This document shows positions 8,798 to 16,763 of a DNA stretch of 37,654 bases, piece after piece. This DNA is from an uncultured Oceanospirillaceae bacterium (GTDB lineage: Bacteria; Pseudomonadota; Gammaproteobacteria; Pseudomonadales; Balneatricaceae): contig CAKZPE010000030.1 of NCBI GenBank assembly GCA_937138495.1, forward strand, positions 1 to 37,654, in the 5' to 3' direction. A program made the position numbers and the translations under genes. Within the stretch, counting starts at the first letter, position 1. Every line of letters begins with the position of its first letter. The notes under the pieces were generated by a model that saw only the letters and a list, made by a program, of their open reading frames with translations, was not told where the DNA came from and did not search any database.

Positions 8798-9244
8798 TTA
8801 CTGTTTGTGAACCAGCTTGTTCACCGCAAAGCCCATTGCAATGATCACGACTGCCCCCACGGCTACCGGCGTCAGCAGGAAGCTCCAGCTTTGGCCTGTC
8901 AGCATAATCAGCACCGGGTTAGCGCCCGCCGGCGGATGGGTTGTTTTAGTTACCAGCATCAACGCGATTGCCACACCGGTTGCCACACCCAAAGACCAGG
9001 GCTCGACACCGACAAAGGTGACAAATATCACGCCGACCAGTGCCGACAGAACGTGGCCAAAAAATACATTCTTAGGCTGTGCAAGCGGGCTTTTGGGTAA
9101 GCCAAATACCAGAACTGTTGATGCCCCGAACGGTGCCATCAGCCATAAGCCCTGGCCGGTAAACGCTTCCAGATACGCAAGAACGGAAATCGTAATGGCA
9201 GCGGCAATACCGGCCACCAGTGGAAAAAACTTTGAATCCAGCAT
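8798..9244 (-). CDS. HPP family integral membrane protein
   Basis: The 148-residue protein has four or five membrane segments and the diagnostic THPPAGANP motif at residues 102-110 that names the HPP family, plus APFGASTVLVFGLP near residues 37-50. Related proteins in cyanobacteria and plant plastids take part in nitrite transport; for this short stand-alone type the substrate is unknown. The ATG is preceded by AGGAG at good spacing. It is divergent from a TetR regulator, and a TTGACA -35 (9337-9342, minus strand) with TetR-type operator dyads in the promoter indicates direct repression by that regulator. Confidence 0.9.
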   Translation of the reverse strand: MLDSKFFPLVAGIAAAITISVLAYLEAFTGQGLWLMAPFGASTVLVFGLPKSPLAQPKNVFFGHVLSALVGVIFVTFVGVEPWSLGVATGVAIALMLVTKTTHPPAGANPVLIMLTGQSWSFLLTPVAVGAVVIIAMGFAVNKLVHKQ

Positions 9245-9281
9245 GGATACTCCTCACCTTTTGACACTCATTTGTCAGCAA

Positions 9282-9334
9282 AGTAGACAAGGCTGTCTAC
9301 CGTATTTTCTGCATGGTAGACAAGTCTGTCTACC
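9282..9334. promoter_or_regulatory. two TetR operators overlapping the HPP promoter
   Basis: Two 20-bp dyads share the form GGTAGACA-N4-TGTCTACC: 9282-9301 (one mismatch in an arm) and 9315-9334 (perfect 8-base arms). Their centres are 33 bp apart, about three helical turns, placing them on the same face of the DNA. The second lies in the spacer just downstream of TTGACA (minus strand, 9337-9342), so a bound repressor would block RNA polymerase at the HPP promoter. The dyad resembles known TetR-family sites of the TAGAC-type. The adjacent TetR gene is the obvious ligand, probably with autoregulation. Confidence 0.85.
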
Positions 9335-9402
9335 TCTGTCAATATTCAGTTAAGCCTGTGTCGTTATAAGCCAATACCGTTAATCGCTATTACCCAATAA
9401 AC

Positions 9403-10008
9403 ATGACTGAAAAACAGCAAATTATTATCCGAACCGCCCTGAAGTTGTTTTACCGACAGGGAATACATGCGGTCGGCATCAATGAAATCATTCAGCAGTC
9501 CGGCGTCGCCAAGAAGACGCTCTACAGCTATTTTTCCGGTAAAGAAGCCCTGATTCTGGCGGCACTTAACTATCGGGATGAAATATTCATGGGCTGGCTC
9601 AGCCAGACGATGGCATCCACAAATCCCGGTCAGCCGGCTTTACTGGCGATGTTTCACGGTTTAGACGACTGGTTTAATAACCGGGCCACCGCACTGGGGA
9701 ACTTCCGCGGCTGCTTCTTCATTAACGCCAGCGGAGAATATACCGACCCACAAACCCCGGTGCATCAGGCCTGCAAGGCCCATAAAGCCAATGTTCACGC
9801 ATTAGTGTTGCAGCACACAAAGTTAGTCTGTGAAAACCAGGCTGCTGCTTTGCAGCTGGCGGATACCCTTTGCCTGCTGAAGGAAGGTGCCATCACTACC
9901 GCCATGGTGCAGGAAGACCCGGGCGCTGCCCACAGGCTGATTCCGCTTGTTAAAACGCTGATTCAGCCTGCTCTGTGCACATCAGCCCCACATATAGCAG
10001 ACACATAA
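9403..10008 (+). CDS. TetR/AcrR family transcriptional regulator
   Basis: The protein has 201 residues. The N-terminal TetR DNA-binding domain spans about residues 6-52, with the helix-turn-helix INEIIQQSGVAKKTLYSYFSG and the following KEALILAAL. The C-terminal ligand domain includes GNFRGCFFINASGEY, a pattern seen in a well-populated TetR subgroup that regulates efflux or stress genes; the ligand is unknown. The gene is divergent from the HPP gene, and two dyad operators occupy the shared 158-bp spacer, so it most likely represses the HPP gene and itself. A TTATAA -10-like element lies near 9364-9369. Confidence 0.9.
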   Translation: MTEKQQIIIRTALKLFYRQGIHAVGINEIIQQSGVAKKTLYSYFSGKEALILAALNYRDEIFMGWLSQTMASTNPGQPALLAMFHGLDDWFNNRATALGNFRGCFFINASGEYTDPQTPVHQACKAHKANVHALVLQHTKLVCENQAAALQLADTLCLLKEGAITTAMVQEDPGAAHRLIPLVKTLIQPALCTSAPHIADT

Positions 10009-10416
10009 AACAAGTGCCTATAAAACAGACCTTCACGCTGAGTGCTTTGCTTCCTCGACAATCACGCAAACTGTCACTGCTGAGGGCCATGTTCCGTGAG
10101 CCCGCAGACGTTTCATCCACCTGAGGCAAAATCGCACTAATACTGCCGCTGATCCCCTCCATCACAGCGCCCTGCTGCTCACTGGCTATAGCAATCTGGT
10201 GCTAATGGCTGAACTCTGCAGTGAGGCACCGGCTTCTGCTGCCTGCCTCACACAACTTTGTGCCTGAAACTGGCTGCGCTGCATCACATTCACCGCTGTC
10301 AGAATTTACTTTGCTATGCAGCATTGCTTATTTGAGTAAAACGAACGTCCGCATTGCAATACAGCGCCTCTGTATTTGCTGTAAGCAACGAAAATACGCA
10401 CGTTAAGAACAGATAC
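10009..10416. other. intergenic region containing gene debris
   Basis: No intact gene is present. Positions about 10020-10299 on the minus strand are a decayed chemoreceptor fragment (listed separately). The remaining part, 10300-10416, holds a small imperfect hairpin (ATACAG-cgcct-CTGTAT at 10359-10375) that may end the minus-strand LysR transcript; there is no T-run. Confidence 0.5.
10020..10299 (-). pseudogene. remnant of a methyl-accepting chemotaxis protein C-terminus
   Basis: Read on the minus strand from 10299, one frame gives AVNVMQRSQFQAQSCVRQ then AAEAGASLQ, which is the adaptation helix region of a chemoreceptor signalling domain. The frame then runs into TAG. A second frame, starting at about 10198, continues with QIAIASEQQGAVMEGISGSI and SAILPQVDETSAGSRNMA, which is the next part of the same helix and the protein's C-terminal tail. 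Some residues expected between the two halves are missing, so a small deletion with frameshift joins them. The upstream sensor, membrane and tip regions are absent. This is a dead fragment, not similar enough to the intact chemoreceptor at 31.8 kb to be a recent copy of it. Confidence 0.75.
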
Positions 10417-11322
10417 TTACAGACCGACAGAAAAAATACCGTGCTGCTGAACTATCTCCAGGAACTGCTTTGCCGCACTGGACAACGGGTATCTGCGACG
10501 GGTGATAATGCCCACAGGCCTCGAAATTTCAGGATTGCTCAGCGGCTTACAAACCACACCCATTTCTTCCATCTGACGAATACAGACCGAAGGTACAGCG
10601 CTGACTCCCAGCCCTGCTGAGACCATGCGGCCAACCGTTACTAACTGATGACTTTCCAGCTCAGGCATCAGTAACATCCCCTCACTGGCCAGCGTGTCTT
10701 CCAGCAACTGTCGCATACTTGAAGGCTTCTGGAGGCTGATAAAACTGTCTGCAATCAAATCGTGCCAGCAGATGGTCGCGGCTCCAGCCAGCGTATGGTG
10801 CTTATTCACCACCGCAATGAAGTTATCATCGAATAAAGGTGTAAAAGACAGATCTTCAGCGTTACCCGGGTCGAAACTGAAGCCGATTTCAATCCGGCCA
10901 TCCCTGATCAGATCAACCACATCTTCCGCCACCACATCCTGCACGGTCACGGCAATCTTAGGATACTCAAGCCGGAACGCCTTCAGTAAATCCGGTAAAA
11001 GGCTGCTGGCAAATGATGGCATTGCGCCGATGACTATCCGGCCCCGCTTCAGGGAAAAGCGCTGCTGTAAATTCTCCAGAGCATTGTCCCAGTCAAGCAA
11101 CATCCGCTCAGCAACCGGATAAAACTCTTCGCCTTCCGGGGTCAGTGCCAGAGTACGGGTGGTTCTGGCCAGTAACTCCCCGCCCACCTCTTCCTCCAGG
11201 TTCTTAATAGCTATACTCAGGGCAGGCTGAGACAGGTGAACCCGGGCACAGGCTTCGGTAAAACTGCGGGTATGTGCAACGGCAACAAATGCCCGCAGCT
11301 GCTTCAGGGTGATATTACGCAT
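10417..11322 (-). CDS. LysR family transcriptional regulator
   Basis: This 301-residue protein has standard LysR length and layout: a winged helix-turn-helix at about residues 1-62 (LKQLRAFVAVAHTRSFTEAC, then LSQPALSIAIKNLEEEVG and LALTPEGEEFYP) and a periplasmic-binding-like effector domain from about residue 90 (RIVIGAMPSFASSLLPDLL). It is divergent from the acetoacetate-CoA ligase gene with 228 bp between them, the classical arrangement for a LysR activator and its target, so it probably controls that gene in response to a ketone-body or short-chain acid signal; this is an inference from position only. No strong ribosome binding site precedes the ATG. Confidence 0.9.
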   Translation of the reverse strand: MRNITLKQLRAFVAVAHTRSFTEACARVHLSQPALSIAIKNLEEEVGGELLARTTRTLALTPEGEEFYPVAERMLLDWDNALENLQQRFSLKRGRIVIGAMPSFASSLLPDLLKAFRLEYPKIAVTVQDVVAEDVVDLIRDGRIEIGFSFDPGNAEDLSFTPLFDDNFIAVVNKHHTLAGAATICWHDLIADSFISLQKPSSMRQLLEDTLASEGMLLMPELESHQLVTVGRMVSAGLGVSAVPSVCIRQMEEMGVVCKPLSNPEISRPVGIITRRRYPLSSAAKQFLEIVQQHGIFSVGL

Positions 11323-11340
11323 GATGATTGTCTGACTCTG

Positions 11341-11450
11341 TCGATATGAGCACTGCTCCTAAGTAGTGCTCGTAAGCACTGCTCGTCAGCACCGATATAA
11401 GCTCTTATATAAGCTCTTTATATAAGCTCTGTTAATTTGAATACTATATA
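11341..11450. promoter_or_regulatory. repeat-bearing LysR/aacS control region
   Basis: The 228-bp divergent spacer carries two repeat sets. First, AGCACTGCTC at 11349-11358 and 11375-11384, with an inverted AGTGCTC at 11365-11371. Second, three copies of ATATAAGCTCT starting at 11395, 11407 and 11420, spaced 12-13 bp. The following bases to 11500 are very AT-rich and should hold the aacS promoter. Some of these repeats are probably LysR binding sites. Confidence 0.55.
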
Positions 11451-11550
11451 TAAATATTCCAAATAAATTATTCAAATATTTTTATTGGATTTATAAAGCA
11501 AACTGACAGACACTGCCAGAATACTAAACAAACCTCATTCGGAGCCCTTC

Positions 11551-13515
11551 ATGAATCAACCTCTGTGGACCCCTTCCGCGGAAGCTGTCGCCGCCTCCAA
11601 CATCCGGGCATTCAGCCAGCAGTGCGAAACCCGTTTTACCCTTGAACTGCCGGACTATGACAGCCTGTGGCAATGGTCAGTTGATGCCCCTGAAGACTTT
11701 TGGACAGCATTCTGGGACTTCGCAGAGATTAAAAGCCAGCACCGGGGTGACCGGGTGCTGATTGACGGCGACAAAATGCCCGGGGCACAGTTTTTTCCGG
11801 ATGCAAAACTTAACTTTGCTGAAAACCTCTTACAACGCCGGGATGATACTGACGCGATTGTTTTTCGTGCGGAAGATCAGGTTAACCGCCGCCTGAGCTG
11901 GAACGAACTGTATAATCAGGTTTCCCTGCTGAGCCAGGCACTTCGCGAGGCCGGTGTTGAACCCGGGGACCGGGTCGCAGGCTTCGTTCCGAACATGCCG
12001 GAAACCATTATTGCCATGCTGGCAACAGCCTCTCTCGGTGCGATATGGACCAGTTGTTCACCTGATTTCGGTGTTAATGGCGTACTGGACCGCTTCGGTC
12101 AGTCCCGCCCAAAAGTTTTATTCTGCGCAGATGGCTACTTTTATAACGGCAAGGGCCACAGCAGTCTGGAAACCGTCAGCGAAATACTGGCAGATCTGCC
12201 TGTCGTTGAGCAGGTTGTGGTACTGCCACTGCTACACGCGACACCGGATGTCAGCAGCATCAACACTGTTCGCCCTGCCGCAACGCTGGCAGACTTCACC
12301 GCCGCATTTACACCGGCTGAAATCGAATATGCTGCGATGCCGTTTAACCACCCGCTGTTTATCATGTATTCCAGCGGCACCACCGGCAAACCGAAATGCA
12401 TCACCCACAGTGCCGGGGGCATGCTGCTCAACCTGCGCAAAGAGCATTTGCTGAACTGTGATCAGCGCCCTGAAGACCGGGTGTTTTACTTCACAACCTG
12501 TGGCTGGATGATGTGGAACTGGCTGATCGGTGCGCTGGGGACCGGTGCAACGGTCATGCTGTATGACGGCTCCCCCTTCTATCCAAACGGCAATGTGCTG
12601 TATGACTTTGCCGCCGAAGAACGTTTCACCCTGTTCGGCACCTCCGCCAAGTATATCGACGCCTGTCGTAAAGCAGGTTTACAACCCGCAAAGACCCATG
12701 ACCTGTCCGACTTACGCACCATCTGCTCAACCGGTTCGCCGCTGGTTGATGAAGGGTTCGATTACATCTATGAATCTGTAAAAAAAGACGTGCAGTTGTC
12801 ATCAATCTCCGGCGGTACTGATATCTGCGGCTGCTTTATCCTGGGCAACCCGACCGGTCCGGTATGGCGCGGGGAAATTCAGGCCCGTGGTTTAGGCCTG
12901 GCCATTGAAGTCTTTGATGATGACGGCCAGCCGGTCCGGGGGGACCGCGGTGAACTTGTCTGCACCAAGCCCTTCCCGAATATGCCGGTTGGATTCTGGG
13001 GCGATGACAGCGGTGAAAAATATCAGTCTGCATACTTCGATAAATATTCGAATATCTGGACACACGGTGACTTTATTGCCATTACCGAGCATAACGGCGT
13101 GGTCGTGTATGGGCGCTCAGATGCAACTCTTAACCCGGGCGGTGTGCGTATCGGCACTGCCGAGATCTACCGTCAGGTAGAGCTCTTTGATGAAATTCAG
13201 GAAGCCATCGTTATCGGCCAGGAATGGGATGCTGATACCCGGGTTGTGCTGTTTGTCCGCCTGTCGGCAGGAACAGAGCTGACTGACGCGCTGATTACCA
13301 CGGTTAAGCGACGCATTCGCAGCGAATGTACACCACGGCATGTCCCGGCAAAGATCATCGCAGTCAGCGACATTCCCCGCACCCGCTCCGGTAAAATTAC
13401 TGAACTGGCAGTCCGTGATGTCGTGCACGGCCGGCCGGTGAAAAACAAAGAGGCACTGGCCAACCCTGAAGCACTGGATCTGTTTGCCGATATAGCAGCG
13501 CTTCAGCAGGACTGA
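11551..13515 (+). CDS. aacS: acetoacetate-CoA ligase (acetoacetyl-CoA synthetase)
   Basis: This 654-residue adenylate-forming enzyme activates acetoacetate with ATP and CoA to acetoacetyl-CoA, feeding ketone bodies or polyhydroxybutyrate breakdown products into central metabolism. The acetyl-CoA-synthetase-like N-terminal block [17 protein letters not shown] and KLNFAENLL identify the AacS branch. The ATP-binding core [10 protein letters not shown] lies near residues 273-282, [16 protein letters not shown] near 520, and the catalytic C-terminal lysine in RTRSGK is Lys615. Length is as in the family. The LysR regulator is divergent, and a strong terminator follows, so the gene is a single transcription unit. 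Confidence 0.95.
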   Translation: MNQPLWTPSAEAVAASNIRAFSQQCETRFTLELPDYDSLWQWSVDAPEDFWTAFWDFAEIKSQHRGDRVLIDGDKMPGAQFFPDAKLNFAENLLQRRDDTDAIVFRAEDQVNRRLSWNELYNQVSLLSQALREAGVEPGDRVAGFVPNMPETIIAMLATASLGAIWTSCSPDFGVNGVLDRFGQSRPKVLFCADGYFYNGKGHSSLETVSEILADLPVVEQVVVLPLLHATPDVSSINTVRPAATLADFTAAFTPAEIEYAAMPFNHPLFIMYSSGTTGKPKCITHSAGGMLLNLRKEHLLNCDQRPEDRVFYFTTCGWMMWNWLIGALGTGATVMLYDGSPFYPNGNVLYDFAAEERFTLFGTSAKYIDACRKAGLQPAKTHDLSDLRTICSTGSPLVDEGFDYIYESVKKDVQLSSISGGTDICGCFILGNPTGPVWRGEIQARGLGLAIEVFDDDGQPVRGDRGELVCTKPFPNMPVGFWGDDSGEKYQSAYFDKYSNIWTHGDFIAITEHNGVVVYGRSDATLNPGGVRIGTAEIYRQVELFDEIQEAIVIGQEWDADTRVVLFVRLSAGTELTDALITTVKRRIRSECTPRHVPAKIIAVSDIPRTRSGKITELAVRDVVHGRPVKNKEALANPEALDLFADIAALQQD

Positions 13516-13563
13516 AACATTTACTCAGAAAGTGCCTGATAACGGCAGCAGACCGGTCATCAT

Positions 13564-13593
13564 AAAAAGCGCCTTTATACAGGCGCTTTTTTT
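13564..13593. terminator. terminator of aacS
   Basis: AAAAAGCGCCT and AGGCGCTTTTTTT form a strong stem with a short loop (TTATAC region) followed by T residues, about 50 bases after the aacS stop. A-runs on the left also allow termination on the minus strand. Confidence 0.9.
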
Positions 13594-13855
13594 ATGCAAC
13601 TGTTTGATTGCGCTATATCAAAGTTCTGCAAAACTTTTGCCCTGAACGACATATCCATGCCGTATTTTGGCGCTTTTCTGACGTCTTCAGATAATTAATC
13701 CGCGCCATGAAAGAGGACACTAGCGGCTTATCAGATACACAGCAGGTAATATGCCTGCTGAATAACAACTACATCAACCTATCGGTATCCGCCAAAGCGC
13801 AACAGGCCAACGCCCGCGACAGGTCCCCCGATAACTGGTCAAGGTAATAACAATT

Positions 13856-14758
13856 ATGTCCAATCCTGAAATTATTCAGAACTTTATCCAGGGCTTTACA
13901 GCGGAAACCACGCCTGCTGGCGCAGCTAAGATTCCTGATTTTCGCGAGCACTTACGCGAAGGTACAGTTGTTTACATCACCTTCCTGCCAGGTTCGGACT
14001 TTAATGACACTGTTGATGTAGCTGTTCGTTTACGTAAAGAAGGTTTTATTCCTGTTCCTCACTTTGCTGCCCGCAGCATCACTAACGAACAGGTTCTGGA
14101 AGAAAACATCAAGCGCGTTGTTGGTGAAGCCGGCGTTGACTGGGTACTGACTATTGCCGGTGCTGTCGACAAGCCACTGGGCGATTTCACTGACTCGACT
14201 CAACTGTTACAGACAGGTCTGTTCCAGAAGCACGGCATCAACAAGATCGCCGTTGCCGGCCACCCTGAAGGCAGCCCGGATATGCCGGATTCAGCCATTC
14301 TGGATGCCATGCGCTGGAAAAATGCTTACGCTAAAGAAACTGGTACTGACATGTACATGGTGACTCAGTTCGCATTTGACGTTGATCCGATCATCCAGTG
14401 GGACAAGTTCCTGCAGTCTGAAGGCAACGAACTGCCGATCCACATCGGCGTACCGGGTCTGGCAACACTGAAATCTCTGATGATGCACGCTAAGCACTGC
14501 GGTGTTGGCGCATCCATGAAGGTACTGACCAAGCAGGCTAAAAACCTGACCAAGCTGCTGGTCGTTAACGCACCGGATAAGCAGCTGACTGACCTGGCTC
14601 ACTACCATGCAACAGATCCTGACTGCGGCATCACCGGCATTCACATGTACCCGTTAGGCGGTTTGCGCCGTACTGCTGAATGGAGCTACGAAGTCGCCGA
14701 CGGCCGCATTGTTATGAATAAGAAAGGTGGTTTCGACACCATCAACAAGATCAGCTAA
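13856..14758 (+). CDS. methylenetetrahydrofolate reductase-like flavoprotein
   Basis: The 300-residue sequence fits the single-domain MTHFR fold and length. Matching blocks against E. coli MetF are VYITFLPG (residues 39-46) for SFEFFPP, VAGHPEGSPD for AAYPEVHPE, and MVTQFAFDVDPIIQW for AITQFFFDVESYLRF. The residue aligned with the catalytic Glu28 of MetF is Thr42, and the RGD element that carries Asp120 reads IAGAVD, so the active site differs from MetF. Such divergent reductases occur in marine bacteria next to C1/demethylation genes. It presumably acts on methylene- or methyl-tetrahydrofolate in the cytosol, but the direction and electron donor are open. Ribosome binding site AAGG lies about 11 bases before the ATG. 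It is followed by its own terminator, then the TRAP genes. Confidence 0.85.
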   Translation: MSNPEIIQNFIQGFTAETTPAGAAKIPDFREHLREGTVVYITFLPGSDFNDTVDVAVRLRKEGFIPVPHFAARSITNEQVLEENIKRVVGEAGVDWVLTIAGAVDKPLGDFTDSTQLLQTGLFQKHGINKIAVAGHPEGSPDMPDSAILDAMRWKNAYAKETGTDMYMVTQFAFDVDPIIQWDKFLQSEGNELPIHIGVPGLATLKSLMMHAKHCGVGASMKVLTKQAKNLTKLLVVNAPDKQLTDLAHYHATDPDCGITGIHMYPLGGLRRTAEWSYEVADGRIVMNKKGGFDTINKIS

Positions 14759-14785
14759 ACCGCTGACCTTACCGTTTGCCCATGT

Positions 14786-14811
14786 AAAAGGCCTCTTATG
14801 AGGCCTTTTTT
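14786..14811 (+). terminator. terminator after the MTHFR-like gene
   Basis: AAAAGGCCTC and GAGGCCTTTTTT form a perfect stem around TTAT with a six-T tail, 27 bases after the stop codon. Confidence 0.92.
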
Positions 14812-15029
14812 ATGCCGGTCAGCCTGCCCCTTTCATGCCCTTCTCTATCTGACTATTCACGCGGCTTTATACTGTTTATTTGTATTTTCCATCCGGTCAA
14901 ACTTGACGTTATTTACCCGATGCGTTACCTATGTATTTGTTTTAAAACTCAATCTGGTCGATCAGGGAAGCGACGCATTGCAGTACTTGCCTGTATCGTC
15001 TTAACAAAAACAATAATTACGAGAACGCT

Positions 15030-16037
15030 ATGAAACACTTTAAAACCCTTGCCATGGCATCCGCGATTGGCATGCTGACCGCCGCTCAGGTACAGGCTGC
15101 TACTGAATGGAACGTTTCTCTCTGGGGTAAGCCCCGTGCATTTACCGCCCACGTAGAGAAGCTGGCGGAACTGGTTGAAACCAAAACCAACGGTGACTTT
15201 ACTCTCAACCTTTCTTACGGTGGCCTTTCCAAAAACAAGGAAAACCTCGACGGTATCTCAATCGGTGCATTCGAGATGGCTCAGTTCTGTGCCGGTTATC
15301 ACCGGGACAAAAACCCGACTATTACCGTCATGGAATTACCTTTCCTGGGTGTGTCATCTCTGGAACAGGAAACAAAAATTGCTCAGGCACTGTATAAGCA
15401 CCCGGCAGTTGTTAAAGACCTGGCCCGCTGGAGTGCCACTTTGCTGATGCCTTCTCCAATGCCACAGTACAACATCGCCGGTGTCGGTGATGCGCCTAAA
15501 ACAGTCGGTGACTTCGAAGGCATGCGTGTACGGGCTACCGGCGGCATCGGTAAAGCGATGGCCGGTGTCAATGCAGTGCCAACGTCCATGTCTGCAACTG
15601 AAGTACGTACTTCACTGGATTCCGGCGTTATCTCAGCGGTTGCCTTCGCACCGCACGCGCACATGGCCTTCGGTACGGTTGAATCCGCCAAATGGTGGAC
15701 CACTAACCTGAACCCCGGCACCGTTAACTGCCCGGTCGTGGTAAATTCTGATGCGCTGGACAGCCTGAGCGACGCTAACCGTGAAGCCCTGCTGGGTTCA
15801 GTCGATGAAGCGCTGGCGTATTACATCGACAACTACAACGGCAAAACTATGAAAGCCTGGGGCCCTAAACTGGATGAAAAAGGCATTGAGCGGGTAACCT
15901 TCTCGGATGCTGAACTCGCCGAGTTTAAATCCACAGTAGCCGGCCCAACCCGGGATGCATGGATCAAAGACATGACTGCCAAGGGCATTCCTGCACAGGA
16001 ACTCTACGATCTGGTTAACGGTATGATTAACCAGTAA
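15030..16037 (+). CDS. dctP: TRAP transporter substrate-binding protein (DctP family)
   Basis: This 335-residue periplasmic binding protein has a signal peptide at about residues 1-23 (cleavage after VQA). The TRAP DctP fold is shown by FAPHAHMAFGTVESAKWW, by EGMRVRATGGIGKAMAGVNAVP in the middle (the R that usually salt-bridges a carboxylate ligand lies here) and by the C-terminal helix. It should deliver a small organic acid to the DctQM permease. Substrate is unknown; the neighbourhood (MTHFR-like gene, racemase-family/ATP-grasp operon) suggests a nitrogen- or methyl-containing acid, but this is a guess. It leads the dctPQM set and is followed by a hairpin that may raise its expression above that of the permease genes. 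Confidence 0.93.
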   Translation: MKHFKTLAMASAIGMLTAAQVQAATEWNVSLWGKPRAFTAHVEKLAELVETKTNGDFTLNLSYGGLSKNKENLDGISIGAFEMAQFCAGYHRDKNPTITVMELPFLGVSSLEQETKIAQALYKHPAVVKDLARWSATLLMPSPMPQYNIAGVGDAPKTVGDFEGMRVRATGGIGKAMAGVNAVPTSMSATEVRTSLDSGVISAVAFAPHAHMAFGTVESAKWWTTNLNPGTVNCPVVVNSDALDSLSDANREALLGSVDEALAYYIDNYNGKTMKAWGPKLDEKGIERVTFSDAELAEFKSTVAGPTRDAWIKDMTAKGIPAQELYDLVNGMINQ

Positions 16038-16058
16038 GCAGCGTCAGCTCTGAAAACG

Positions 16059-16083
16059 GCCCGTCCCCGGACGGGCTGTTTTA
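16059..16083 (+). terminator. intra-operon attenuating hairpin between dctP and dctQ
   Basis: GCCCGTCC (16059-16066) and GGACGGGC (16069-16076) form a tight stem followed by TGTTTTAT. Partial termination here would give more binding protein than permease, a common feature of binding-protein operons. Confidence 0.65.
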
Positions 16084-16127
16084 TATCGCATTCTTTTACA
16101 CGTACTTTTTACCTACAGGTGCTTTTT

Positions 16128-16763
16128 ATGGCCGGACCTTCTGCTGTACTCAGTGATTCATCTCTTCTCAGCCGCCTTGACCGGGCCTTTCATATGGCGG
16201 AATCCTGGCTGGCCCTGTTAAGCGGTATCACTATTTTCATGCTGGTTCTTCTGGCCGTGGTGAATGTTCTCGGACGCTGGCTGTTCAGCCTCCCGGTGTC
16301 CGGCTACATCGACTGGGTAGAACAGTTTATGGCGATCTTCGCCTTTTTCGGAATCGCCTACTGCCAGCGACTGGGTGGCCATATCCGTATGGATATACTG
16401 GTCAGCAAGCTGCAGGGCCGCAAACTCTGGTTAAGCGAAACCGTCACCACAATGCTGATGCTGTTTGTCACGGTTGTACTCATCTACGGTTCTTATCTTC
16501 ATTTCTTACGGGCTTACACCAACGGTGACAGCTCAATCGACATCGGCTTACCTGTGTGGCCTGCCAAGCTGGTTGTGCCCTTCGCACTCACGGTACTGGC
16601 ATTACGGCTTATCCTTCAGCTCTGGGGTTATATCCGTGCGTTAAAGGAAGGCGGCGATACTCCGGTGGCTGTGCCACTGATTGAGGATGCAGCGACCCAG
16701 GCTTCGCATGAGGCGGAAACCGTTTCCGGCCTGGAGTCACAGGATAAGGGAGAGCGCTCATGA
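16128..16763 (+). CDS. dctQ: TRAP transporter small permease (DctQ family)
   Basis: The protein has 211 residues from the chosen ATG, with four hydrophobic segments in the DctQ pattern (near residues 20-45, 60-80, 100-125 and 140-165) and the typical GYIDWVEQFMAIFAFFGIAYCQRLGGHIRMDIL region in two blocks. It partners with DctM in the inner membrane. The ATG at 16128 has ACAGG 9 bases upstream; a GTG at 16119 in the same frame is a weaker option. The stop overlaps the dctM start by 4 bases (ATGA), indicating translational coupling. The C-terminal tail is longer and more acidic than usual. Confidence 0.9.
   Translation: MAGPSAVLSDSSLLSRLDRAFHMAESWLALLSGITIFMLVLLAVVNVLGRWLFSLPVSGYIDWVEQFMAIFAFFGIAYCQRLGGHIRMDILVSKLQGRKLWLSETVTTMLMLFVTVVLIYGSYLHFLRAYTNGDSSIDIGLPVWPAKLVVPFALTVLALRLILQLWGYIRALKEGGDTPVAVPLIEDAATQASHEAETVSGLESQDKGERS

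Noticed and set aside
11394..11431. Short CRISPR-like repeat at the lysR-aacS spacer
   Set aside because: Units are only about 12-13 bp and contiguous, with no spacers; it is a tandem repeat and no CRISPR array exists in the window.
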